41,980 bases of DNA, from assembly GCF_007988905.1 (NCBI RefSeq), contig NZ_BJVA01000020.1:1-41980 (forward strand), read 5' to 3'. Position numbers and translations under genes: made by a program. Shown here one piece after another: positions 24,611 to 33,092 of this stretch. Source of the stretch: Gluconobacter kanchanaburiensis NBRC 103587 (GTDB taxonomy: Bacteria; Pseudomonadota; Alphaproteobacteria; Acetobacterales; Acetobacteraceae). The first letter of the stretch is position 1. Each line of letters starts with the position of its first letter. The notes under the pieces are model-generated. The model did not search any database. It saw only the letters and a list, made by a program, of their open reading frames with translations, and had not been told where the DNA came from.

Positions 24611-27577
24611 GTGTCTCGCTTGATCAGTCGTCGGTATTTCTTTCCTGTCCTTGCCACAACATGTCTCGCCGGAGGGGGGCTGACACAGGGCGCGTACGCC
24701 CATGCGGTGTTTTTCAATATCGGCCGGATGCCGATTTCCCGTGCCATCGTCGCATATGGGAATCAGGCCAATGCGCGGATCGTTCTTGCCGACCCGGCAC
24801 AGCAGGGGATCGCTGGCAACGCTGTCCGGGGAAGCATGGACAGCGTAATGGCTTTGGACCAGCTTCTGTCCGGGACGGGACTTGCGGTTCTTTCCCGGCG
24901 TGGGGATGTGATCGTGGTGGGGCGTATGACATCCGCCACACATCCAGCCCCAAGGTCTTCGAAAAAAAACGGAGTGGGTGCTCTGAAAGCGGAAAGCGTC
25001 ATGGTGCATGCCAGACGCGATACCGTCTCGACGAAGCGTTATGCCGCACAGATCGTTGATACGCTGAGTGCCGAGCAAATGCGGACCGCTCCAGACCTTA
25101 CGGTCGTGGAGGCAGCGCGGCGTATCGTGGGTATTTCCGTGATGCCGAGTACGGATGACAACCGTTCGGACAACAACATCGAAAACATTACCATCCGTGG
25201 CCTGAACAATTCCTATAACCTGATCACGATCGACGGGGCGCAGCTGGCGAGCGCGAATAATACCTATCGTGGTGCCCGTCTCGATCTCATCCCCTCGTCA
25301 ATGCTGGGCGAACTTCAGGTTCTCAAGACCATTGACGCCTATAACGATCCACAGGGGATCGGCGGTCAGGTGAACATGGTCACCAAAAATGCGTTTGATT
25401 ATGGCAACAGCTTTGATACCCAGCTTCTGGGCGGCTGGAACAATCTTGCAGGCAGTGTCGTCCAGCCATCACATGAAAACTGGCGTGTTGATGGCGCGCT
25501 GACGCGTGTTTTCGGAAAACACAAGGAGTTCGGTTTCGTCCTTTCCGGAAACTATCAGGAACTCCACTCGGCGACCCATGCCATTCTCCCGGGAGACAGC
25601 ACCGGAGATGGCTGGAATTACTATGCCGCTTCCGGGACCTCTGTTGGATCGCCGACGAATACGGACGCTCAGGCCGCGACGGGTAGTGCGGTGCCGGTTC
25701 GCTCACAGGACTACGCGTTTGATGACGCCTATCGCCGATACAGCCTGACCGGGAAGTTCCAGTACCGTCCTTCGCATCGTTTCGATCTGTCGGTATTCGG
25801 CGGATACTTCCACACATTCGATCAGGAGACCCGGAACGAGGCGCTGTCGATGCCGTCAGGAACATGGACGCAGGGAGACACGCCCAACACCGGTTCCGTC
25901 ACGCAAGGGCAGTATCAGTTCGGTATCACGCAGCAGCCGGAAACGCAGCGCACATGGTTCGTCAATGGAAAAATCCATTATGACATCAATGACCATATGC
26001 ATCTGAACTTTCTGGCGTCGGATTCCATCGCGTGGGACGACAGTTATCGCACGATGATCAAATACAACACCGGAATGAACGAAAATACCAACAAGACGAC
26101 ATATCAGACTAATTATGGCTACAGTTATTCCGTCGATAACGGTGCCCCCGTCATCTCGCTCAATGATCTGACATCTGCCAACAATCCCGACAATTACAAT
26201 CCGCGTTACTGGCGGTTTTACGGATTTCACGTCAAAAACAATGTCCGTTTTCTGCGTGGAGACTGGCGTTGGGAGGCAGGACGGGGATTCTGGATGAACG
26301 CAGGTGTCACCCAGACCATGACCCATGTCACGAATAGTGAAACCTACACGCAGTGGATCCCGAAAGATGCGGTTGCGGCTGCTGAAATCGGCAATATGGA
26401 TCAGGTCCTCGCCTCGAAAACCCTGACGATGGAATCGGCGCCAGGGCTGAAATATTTCACTCTTGATTACCAGCAGGCGCTGAACAGGCTTTTGAATAAC
26501 AAATCCCTGTTCAAAACGACCAATACGCTCTCCACCACGAAGCCCGCTTATTACCGGCTGCAGGAATCCATTACGGCGGCCTATTTCCAGACGGGCTGGC
26601 ACAATCGTTTCGTGTCGCTTCAGGGCGGTTTCCGCTGGGATCATACGCGTGCCAGCATAGGTAATTTCGATGGCATCACACAGGACAGCGCGACTGATTA
26701 TGTCTTCCAGACCCGTGGGTCCGGCTATGACTATCTTCTGCCTTCGGTGCTCGCAACATTCAACGTGACGCCGACGATGAAGCTGCGCGCCGCCTTTACC
26801 GAAACGGTCGGGCGGCCCAATTACGGCAATTACGGTGCTGCGACGAGTACGACATTTGACGGCGCGACGGTCAATATTTCCCAGGGCAATCCCAACCTGA
26901 AACCCCGTCATGCCTGGAACTACGATCTGTCCTACGAATGGTATCCGCAGAAGGATACGATCCTGTCCGTCGGACTGTTTTACAAAGACATTCATGACGA
27001 AATCTATACCCGGACATCCTATGGGAGCGTCATGATGGACGGTGCCTCCTATGCGGCCGTCATCTCTGAGCCGCTGAACGCGCAGGGGGCGGGACTGCGG
27101 GGTGTGGAAATGCAGATCGCCAGACAGCGTTTCGGGTTTCTGCCGGGTATTCTCAAGAATTTCGGAGTGTCGTTCAATGCGACCTTCCTTCAGGGTTTCT
27201 ATGAAGAGACCATGGATGACGGCTCGCAGCGCAGGGTCAACGGGTTGTCGAACCAGCCGTCCCATATCTACAACGCGTCACTCTTTTACGCGGACAAGCG
27301 CCTTGAAGCGCGTGTCGCTTATAACCGTATCGGAAAATCGCTCTATTCAACCTCCGGGACTGCCCGGTGGCAGGATATGTGGCTTCAGGAGCGGGGACAG
27401 CTTGACCTTCAGGCGAGCTATCGTTTCTTCAAATGGCTGTCCGCAACCGGTCAGGTTCAGAACCTGACGGGAGAAGGCTATGTCACCCGGATGGGGCCAC
27501 GCGAAAATCTCATTCAGGATCGTCACCCCGCCGGGCGCAGTGTCTGGCTCGGTCTGCGTTTCCAGCCGGATTTCTGA
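24611..27577 (+). CDS. TonB-dependent transducer/receptor with N-terminal STN domain
   Basis: About 988 aa. A signal peptide (ending GAYA) is followed by a secretin/TonB N-terminal (STN) domain at about 34-103 (VFFNIGRMPISRAIVAYG...LLSGTGLAVLSRRGDVIVVG) that talks to FecR. A plug (DLTVVEAARRIVGI, NITIRGLNNSYNLITIDG) and a beta-barrel ending in RFQPDF follow. NPNLKPRHAWNYDLSYEW and FGKHKEFGFVLSGNY show kinship with the receptor at 15422. GTG 24611 is chosen for its signal peptide and GGGGAT upstream; a TTG at 24575 would add 12 residues. The ligand is unknown. Downstream genes hint at a phosphate-containing or sugar compound rather than iron. Confidence 0.92.
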   Translation: MSRLISRRYFFPVLATTCLAGGGLTQGAYAHAVFFNIGRMPISRAIVAYGNQANARIVLADPAQQGIAGNAVRGSMDSVMALDQLLSGTGLAVLSRRGDVIVVGRMTSATHPAPRSSKKNGVGALKAESVMVHARRDTVSTKRYAAQIVDTLSAEQMRTAPDLTVVEAARRIVGISVMPSTDDNRSDNNIENITIRGLNNSYNLITIDGAQLASANNTYRGARLDLIPSSMLGELQVLKTIDAYNDPQGIGGQVNMVTKNAFDYGNSFDTQLLGGWNNLAGSVVQPSHENWRVDGALTRVFGKHKEFGFVLSGNYQELHSATHAILPGDSTGDGWNYYAASGTSVGSPTNTDAQAATGSAVPVRSQDYAFDDAYRRYSLTGKFQYRPSHRFDLSVFGGYFHTFDQETRNEALSMPSGTWTQGDTPNTGSVTQGQYQFGITQQPETQRTWFVNGKIHYDINDHMHLNFLASDSIAWDDSYRTMIKYNTGMNENTNKTTYQTNYGYSYSVDNGAPVISLNDLTSANNPDNYNPRYWRFYGFHVKNNVRFLRGDWRWEAGRGFWMNAGVTQTMTHVTNSETYTQWIPKDAVAAAEIGNMDQVLASKTLTMESAPGLKYFTLDYQQALNRLLNNKSLFKTTNTLSTTKPAYYRLQESITAAYFQTGWHNRFVSLQGGFRWDHTRASIGNFDGITQDSATDYVFQTRGSGYDYLLPSVLATFNVTPTMKLRAAFTETVGRPNYGNYGAATSTTFDGATVNISQGNPNLKPRHAWNYDLSYEWYPQKDTILSVGLFYKDIHDEIYTRTSYGSVMMDGASYAAVISEPLNAQGAGLRGVEMQIARQRFGFLPGILKNFGVSFNATFLQGFYEETMDDGSQRRVNGLSNQPSHIYNASLFYADKRLEARVAYNRIGKSLYSTSGTARWQDMWLQERGQLDLQASYRFFKWLSATGQVQNLTGEGYVTRMGPRENLIQDRHPAGRSVWLGLRFQPDF

Positions 27578-27581
27578 GTCT

Positions 27582-28427
27582 ATGAAAAACCTTCTTCTTG
27601 CTGCTTGTCCGCTCCTGATGATCTTGTGTCTGGGGTCAACCGCTGTGGCCGCTACGCAGGGTGTGTCGTCAGGTGACTTCACCGTTCTGCGCACGCTCCC
27701 GGCTCGGGAGGCCACGCAGGGCGTCGCGAACGACAGGCAGTTTCTGTATGCAGTCCAGAACAGCAGTATCGGAAAATACGACCGGGAAACGGGAAAACGT
27801 GTTGGCGGCTGGTCCGGGGACCCAACGGTTTTCATTCACATCAACAGTTGTCAGGTCCGGGGAAAGGACCTTGTCTGCGCGATGTCGAATTATCCTAATG
27901 TGCCGATGTGGAGTTCTGTGGAGTGGTTCGATACCGCGACCATGACCCATGTCCGCACGCACAGTTTTGGTCCAGGGCGGGGATCTCTGACCTGGATCGA
28001 CTGGCATGACGGTAACTGGTGGGCGTGCTTCGCCAATTATGATGGGGATGGCGGCGAGGCCCCGCGCGATCATCGGGCTACGGTGCTCGTCAGGATGGAC
28101 GAAAATTTTGTCCCGCAGGAACAGTGGCTTTTCCCTGAGGATGTCCTTGAGCGGTTCGGGCATCATAGCGCGTCCGGTGGCCGCTGGGGCAGGGACGGGC
28201 GTCTTTATGTTACGGGGCATGATGCCCCGGAGCTGTACGTGCTCGAGCTTCCCTCGGCGGGAGGGCGCTTGCAGCATGTTGCGACCTACCGCCTTCCGAC
28301 ACATGGGCAGGCCTTTGACTGGGATGCCGTGGATGACAGTCGTCTGTGGACGATCGACAGGGAAAGCCAGACATTGGTGACCAGCCAGCTTGCCGCGCCT
28401 CGGGCACATCTGTCGCAGGGGAAGTAA
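27582..28427 (+). CDS. Secreted protein of unknown function, probable beta-propeller
   Basis: A 281-aa protein starting at ATG 27582, four bases after the receptor stop, with a clear signal peptide (MKNLLLAACPLLMILCL, cleavage near VAA). The body is rich in short strands and aromatic turns recurring every 40-50 residues (LYAVQNSSIGKYDRETG, VEWFDTATMTHVRTHSFG, LWTIDRESQTL), which suggests a propeller of four to six blades. Many Asp, His and Trp residues (HDGNWWACFANYDGDGG, GHHSASGGRWG, GHDAPELY) could bind metal or sugar. I do not recognise a named family. Tight coupling to the receptor suggests a periplasmic partner or hydrolase for the same ligand. Confidence 0.75.
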   Translation: MKNLLLAACPLLMILCLGSTAVAATQGVSSGDFTVLRTLPAREATQGVANDRQFLYAVQNSSIGKYDRETGKRVGGWSGDPTVFIHINSCQVRGKDLVCAMSNYPNVPMWSSVEWFDTATMTHVRTHSFGPGRGSLTWIDWHDGNWWACFANYDGDGGEAPRDHRATVLVRMDENFVPQEQWLFPEDVLERFGHHSASGGRWGRDGRLYVTGHDAPELYVLELPSAGGRLQHVATYRLPTHGQAFDWDAVDDSRLWTIDRESQTLVTSQLAAPRAHLSQGK

Positions 28428-28556
28428 ATTTTGACCGGAAGGGTTTCCTTCAGGCTCATGCCATCCCCTGGTCATAATAACTTAACTTTTAATCGTCGGC
28501 CGTTCTGACGGACAACGCTCACGGCACAAAGGGCCTTGGTGAAAAGGGAGGATGCC

Positions 28557-30167
28557 TTGTCCGACACAACGATATCGCGCGGGCGCTTTTCGCGAATTTC
28601 CATGAAGGGGGGAGAAAAACCCGTCTTCAGAATGATCTTTCTCGCGGTTCTGGTGGTTGTGCTGGCTTTTGTGGGTTACAGCGTGTTTACAGATCTCAAG
28701 GCCGCGGGAGAGCACGGTCTGGCAGTGAGCGCTTTCGCTCTACTCGCCCTGGCCCTTATCACCGCGCTGGGCTTCGAGTTCGTCAATGGCTTTCATGATA
28801 CGGCGAATGCCGTCGCGACGGTGATCTACACCAACAGTCTTCCGCCTCTGGTTGCAGTGGTATGGTCGGGGATGTGGAATCTGTTGGGCGTCCTCGTGTC
28901 CTCGGGGGCGGTCGCCTACAGCGTGATCACACTTCTTCCGGTCGAACTGATCCTTCAGACCGGCAGTGGCGCGGGTCATGCGATGATTTTCGCTCTGCTG
29001 ATTGCCGCCATTCTGTGGAACCTTGCCACCTGGGCGATCGGAATTCCCAACAGCTCTTCGCATGCTCTCGTCGGTTCGATCATGGGTGTCGGCGTCGCTA
29101 ACCAGCTTATGGCGCCTGCCGGCGTGCCGACTTATGGCGTGGACTGGTCGCAGGTCGGAAAGGTGTTTTCCTCGCTGCTGTTCAGCCCGATCTGCGGGTT
29201 CGTCTTGTCCATGTCGCTGTTCTGGACCTTCCGGATCCTGATCCGTAACCGGGCCCTGTTCGAAGCACCGGAAGGTAAGACGCCACCCCCTCTGTGGATC
29301 CGCAGTCTTCTGATCGGAACCTGCACGGGCGTGTCCTATTTTCATGGTGGCAATGACGGGCAGAAGGGAATGGGCCTCATCATGCTCATTCTGATCGGCG
29401 CGGCCCCCACGGCCTATGCGCTCAACCGTGCGATGCCTGAGGCGGCCATGCCGGCCTTCGTGCAGTCCGCCAACGAGGCAACCTCGATTTTCCATACGCA
29501 TGCGCTGGGCACCGACACTGTGGACGCGGCCACAGCCCGTACGATCGTCATGAACGGACTGCATGAAAAAGCGCTTGCGGATCGTCAGGTCTACGGTGCG
29601 CTGGCCGTTCTTTCGCGCGACATTACCGGTGCGGTCGAGGGCTACAAATCTCTTAACGCAATTCCAGCCGCGCAGGTGCCGAACGTCCGGACCGACATGT
29701 ATCTCGTCTCCGATGCGATCCGCACCCTGAACCAGTCCCCTGCATTTGGTGGGGCGGAAGCCCAGCACCTGAAGCAGTTCATGGGGCAGCTCGATGCCGG
29801 AACACGCTTTATTCCCACCTGGGTGAAAATTGCTGTTGCCGTTGCGCTGGGGATGGGCACGATGGTCGGATGGAAACGCATCGTGGTGACCGTTGGAGAG
29901 AAGATCGGCAAGACCCATCTGAACTATGCGCAGGGCGCTTCGGCGGAGATCGTCGCCATGGGTACAATCGGGCTGGCGGAAGGTTTCGGGATGCCGGTCT
30001 CCACCACGCATATCCTGTCGAGTGGCGTTGCCGGCACCATGGCGGCTGCCGGTTCGGGCCTGCAATGGCGCACCCTGCGGACCATGGCGATGGCGTGGGT
30101 CGTGACTCTGCCGGCCGCGATGCTGATGAGTGGCGTGCTGTTCTGCATTCTGCGATACGTTTTCTGA
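28557..30167 (+). CDS. pit: PiT-family inorganic phosphate transporter
   Basis: A 536-aa inner-membrane H+/phosphate symporter of PitA size with about ten transmembrane segments. The two inverted PiT signatures are present: FEFVNGFHDTANAVATVIY near the N-terminus and GFGMPVSTTHILSSGVAG near the C-terminus. They are separated by a hydrophilic loop at about 240-430 that includes SYFHGGNDGQKGMG. TTG 28557 is preferred because AAGGGAGGA lies just upstream; TTG 28536 and GTG 28539 are alternatives. It is 129 bp after the propeller gene with no clear terminator. It would take up phosphate freed in the periplasm by phosphatases such as the 18421-20673 protein. Confidence 0.93.
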   Translation: MSDTTISRGRFSRISMKGGEKPVFRMIFLAVLVVVLAFVGYSVFTDLKAAGEHGLAVSAFALLALALITALGFEFVNGFHDTANAVATVIYTNSLPPLVAVVWSGMWNLLGVLVSSGAVAYSVITLLPVELILQTGSGAGHAMIFALLIAAILWNLATWAIGIPNSSSHALVGSIMGVGVANQLMAPAGVPTYGVDWSQVGKVFSSLLFSPICGFVLSMSLFWTFRILIRNRALFEAPEGKTPPPLWIRSLLIGTCTGVSYFHGGNDGQKGMGLIMLILIGAAPTAYALNRAMPEAAMPAFVQSANEATSIFHTHALGTDTVDAATARTIVMNGLHEKALADRQVYGALAVLSRDITGAVEGYKSLNAIPAAQVPNVRTDMYLVSDAIRTLNQSPAFGGAEAQHLKQFMGQLDAGTRFIPTWVKIAVAVALGMGTMVGWKRIVVTVGEKIGKTHLNYAQGASAEIVAMGTIGLAEGFGMPVSTTHILSSGVAGTMAAAGSGLQWRTLRTMAMAWVVTLPAAMLMSGVLFCILRYVF

Positions 30168-30220
30168 CTGTTTCGCTCCGGTACCGCAGACCTGCCGTCT
30201 CTTATCGGGCGGAAGGTCTC

Positions 30221-31645
30221 GTGGTGCTCATGTTTTTCTGCTGTTTTTCCGGGATGGTGGCCCGGGCAGAAACACGACCTCTGGTCACTGACGTCCTGCC
30301 GTCGGGCGTGCCCATTCCTGCTCCGGCCCCTTCTTTTCAGGTGCCCGCAGAAGATCCAGACGCGGAACTTTTGGGAGAGGCATGGGGCGCCCGGCCCTGG
30401 CTGCGGCATTACGGCGTCCATCTCAATATTCAGGATGTGGAAGAACTCTGGGGCCTCGCTGCGGGAGGCGTTCATCCCGGTCCCACCTATGACGGGATCA
30501 CCGCCGCCACCCTTCAGGTCGAAACGCAACCCCTGTTCGGATGGCATGACGGACTGCTGAACATCAGCGCGCTCCAGATCCGGGGCCGCTCGCTCACTGG
30601 CGAGAGGCTTGGGGCGCTGAATGCGGTCAGCGGTTATGATGTCGGACGTTCGACGCGTCTTTTCGAGATGTGGTACGGGCAGGGCTTTTTTTCGAACCGC
30701 CTCGACATCCGCGTGGGATCGCTGGACCTGGATACGGAATTTCTCGTCAGCTCAAATGCCTCTTTTTTCCTTAATTCCAGTTTTGGGTGGCCTCTCTCGA
30801 CGGCAAGTAACCTGTATTCCGGTGGGCCGTCCTGGCCATTCTCCGCATTGGGGGGGCGCGTCAAATGGGCACCCGTCGATCCGCTTGTGCTTATGGGAGC
30901 GGTGACGGACGACAATCCGACTCATGGACCATTTTACAGCTCCGTTTCCGCAACGCAGCGCGATCCGTCGGGAACAACTTTTTCCACGGCAGGTGGTGTT
31001 TTGTTCATGGGTGAAGCGCAGTATTCCCTGGACCTGGGGCAGCCCCACCCGCATCAGGACGGTCCCAGTCTGCCAGGAACATGGAAGTTTGGCGGCCTTT
31101 ATGATACCGGCCGCTTCCCCGATCAGGCCTATGACAGTCGCGGCCTTCCGCTTGCTAGTCCCGGCAGTTCGGGTCAGCCACGCTATCATCGCGGAAACTG
31201 GCTGGCTTACGCGGTGTTTGATCAGATGATCTGGCGAAGCGGGCGGGACGAGCGCAAGACCATCAACCTTTTTGTTCGCGGTACGACCAGCGATGCGGTC
31301 CGCAACCGCTTTTCGCACGAACTCCAGGCCGGTCTCACTTTTGACGGCCTGATCAATGGTCATCCGGATGATACGATCGGTATCGCCTGGGGAACCAGTT
31401 TCTATTCCCATTCCTTCAAGGTGAATGCGCGGAACGCCGAGTACTTCGGTACGGATGCCTCGGGCCATCTCCAGCAGGAGCATTATGTCGAACTGACCTA
31501 TCAGGCAGCGATGACACCCTGGCTTATCCTTCAACCTGATCTCCAGTATTTCCGGCATGTCGGTGGTGTGTCCCTCAATCCCGATACGGGGCGTCCGGTT
31601 CGTGACGGATTTGTACTGGGTCTGAACGTGACGACTACGCTCTAA
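30221..31645 (+). CDS. OprB-type carbohydrate-selective porin
   Basis: About 474 aa, with a short signal peptide (MVLMFFCCFSGMVARA) and an outer-membrane barrel of OprB type. Visible features are WLRHYGVHLNIQDVEELWGL near the N-terminus, FEMWYGQGFFSNRLDIRVGSLDLDTEF, WPFSALGGRVKW, HELQAGLTFDGLI and a strand-rich C-terminus ending in LNVTTTL. OprB proteins pass glucose and related sugars; the selectivity here is not readable. GTG 30221 or 30224 follows GGAAGG. The frame is open further upstream over the PiT gene, but that is not coding. It lies about 55 bp after the PiT stop and is likely co-transcribed. Confidence 0.87.
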   Translation: MVLMFFCCFSGMVARAETRPLVTDVLPSGVPIPAPAPSFQVPAEDPDAELLGEAWGARPWLRHYGVHLNIQDVEELWGLAAGGVHPGPTYDGITAATLQVETQPLFGWHDGLLNISALQIRGRSLTGERLGALNAVSGYDVGRSTRLFEMWYGQGFFSNRLDIRVGSLDLDTEFLVSSNASFFLNSSFGWPLSTASNLYSGGPSWPFSALGGRVKWAPVDPLVLMGAVTDDNPTHGPFYSSVSATQRDPSGTTFSTAGGVLFMGEAQYSLDLGQPHPHQDGPSLPGTWKFGGLYDTGRFPDQAYDSRGLPLASPGSSGQPRYHRGNWLAYAVFDQMIWRSGRDERKTINLFVRGTTSDAVRNRFSHELQAGLTFDGLINGHPDDTIGIAWGTSFYSHSFKVNARNAEYFGTDASGHLQQEHYVELTYQAAMTPWLILQPDLQYFRHVGGVSLNPDTGRPVRDGFVLGLNVTTTL

Positions 31646-31700
31646 GGCTTTGCAGCGGGTTCTCGCAGAGGCGTCTCCAGGACGATGAAGGGTTTCTGAT

Positions 31701-32267
31701 GTGCCAATGAAGAACACTCTCCAGCCGGCTTCGGCTCTGGCGCAGCGTTCTACCAGGCTGGCTTTCCTGACCACGGTGCGTCATGTCGATGTACGGTATA
31801 CGGGGCTGGGCTACGTTGCGTTTGCCAGTACGATGACGATCGGCCGACTGCTGGGCGACTGGCTTGTGAAACGTGTTTCAGGTCGCGTGCTTGTCACGGG
31901 GGGCGGCCTTCTGGCGGCACTGGGGATGGGTCTTGTAACAACGGTTCCGGTCTGGCCCCTCACGCTTGCGGGCTATGCGATGGTCGGGGCCGGATGTTCC
32001 AATGTGGTTCCAGTGCTTTACTCAGCCATAGGGCGACAGGATTTCATGCCTGAACATCTTGCCGTGTCTGCCATCACCACGCTCGGGTATTCGGGAATTC
32101 TGGCGGGGCCGGCGGCTCTCGGGGGCCTGGCGCAGGTCACCGGCCTGCCTTTTGCACTGGGAAGCGTCGGCGTTCTGCTGGTCGCGGTTGCGGTCATGGG
32201 TCTGTGTCTGCCCCGCCTGCTGCTCAACGGGGCGCCGTCAGAGGCATCGTCCCCTTCGGCCGACTGA
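31701..32267 (+). pseudogene. C-terminal remnant of a major facilitator transporter (YbjJ-like)
   Basis: The 188-codon frame encodes only the second half of an MFS protein. Family-like sequence starts at about 31794 (TGLGYVAFASTMTIGRLLGD) and continues through GRVLVTGGGLLAALGMG, MVGAGCSNVVPVLYSAIGR and LGYSGILAGPAALGGLAQV, about five helices. A complete member has about twelve helices in 380-400 aa. The first 30 codons resemble nothing, and the N-terminal half is not found nearby. I therefore call it a 5'-truncated pseudogene. It separates the OprB gene from the IclR cluster and may mark an old rearrangement. Confidence 0.7.
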
Positions 32268-32280
32268 AGCGGTGCGGGAT

Positions 32281-32309
32281 CTGTCGTCTGGCAGGGGCGT
32301 GTTCTATAA
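32281..32309 (+). promoter_or_regulatory. Candidate promoter of the IclR gene
   Basis: A perfect TATAAT lies at 32304-32309. The -35 position 17 bp upstream (TGTCGT, 32281-32286) is a poor match. Transcription would begin near 32316, about 30 nt before the IclR start. Confidence 0.4.
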
Positions 32310-32345
32310 TAGGGCTCTCGGAGACGAAGGGACTGGATTTTCTTG

Positions 32346-33092
32346 ATGCAGGGCAGCGGTGTGGGTGTTCTGGACAAATGCATGGAGCTGACGACCTGCC
32401 TGTCCCTCTCCGCGCGTGGTCAGACCGCACTGGAACTGGCGCGGCAGACCGGAATTGACCGCGGGACGGTCCATCGACTGCTCAAGGCCCTCGTGTACTG
32501 GAAACAGGTTGAGGCCGAGGACGGCCTTTACCGGCTTGGGGCAGGGGCGCTTCTGTCGGCCAGTTCCTATCTGACGCGTCTTCCGCTGCGGCGTGTCGCG
32601 CTGCCTTACGCCATCGATCTGCAGAATGTGATTTCGGATCGCCCCGCGATCGTCTCCGTCGCACTCCCCGTCGGTGACCAGATCGTCCTGATCGACCGCA
32701 TGTGGACCGCCACGACGCCGTTCAATGTCATTGCCGATCTGGATGACCGCTTTGATATTGACGGCTGCACGAGCGGCCGCGCCGTTCTGGCGACATTCCA
32801 TCCCTCTGCGGTGGAGATCCTCCTGGGGCAGGAGCGTTTCATAGCCGTGGAGCCCCGGCTGGACGCGATCCGGGAGAATGGAGGTTATTCACTGGGATAC
32901 AGCGAGCAGCGGAAGGGGCTCTCCTCCATCGCCTATCCCATCTGCCATGCGGACAGGCCTGCCATGGGCGCCCTCGTCGTCGCGGGGCTGGATATGGAGG
33001 CAGACATGCGGGCCTCTTCGTCCCTGGCACACCATATGCAGCGCGCCTGCGCCGGGATTGCCGAGCGGCTGGTCATGTCGACCCCTTCGTGA
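32346..33092 (+). CDS. IclR-family transcriptional regulator
   Basis: A 248-aa regulator. Residues about 5-65 form the winged HTH (LELARQTGIDRGTVHRLLKALV). The C-terminal effector domain follows (IVLIDRMWTATTPFN, DIDGCTSGRAVLATF, RKGLSSIAYPICHADR, ALVVAGLDM). IclR proteins usually control adjacent degradation genes for aromatic or other organic acids. It lies at the edge of the ligase/dehydrogenase/crotonase cluster and overlaps the convergent ligase gene by 20 bp. ATG 32346 is used; a TTG one codon earlier is possible. Confidence 0.9.
   Translation: MQGSGVGVLDKCMELTTCLSLSARGQTALELARQTGIDRGTVHRLLKALVYWKQVEAEDGLYRLGAGALLSASSYLTRLPLRRVALPYAIDLQNVISDRPAIVSVALPVGDQIVLIDRMWTATTPFNVIADLDDRFDIDGCTSGRAVLATFHPSAVEILLGQERFIAVEPRLDAIRENGGYSLGYSEQRKGLSSIAYPICHADRPAMGALVVAGLDMEADMRASSSLAHHMQRACAGIAERLVMSTPS

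Noticed and set aside
25856-27265. 469-aa open frame antisense to the STN receptor
   Set aside because: Long only because the opposite strand is a GC-rich gene; no motif, promoter or ribosome site.
28740-30065. 441-aa open frame antisense to the PiT gene
   Set aside because: Composition of a shadow frame (Arg, His, Gln and Gly rich); no recognisable domain.
32300-32315. Possible second IclR operator, GTTC followed by TATAAT
   Set aside because: Only one GTTC half-site is shared with the 35618 palindrome; the rest is explained by the -10 element.
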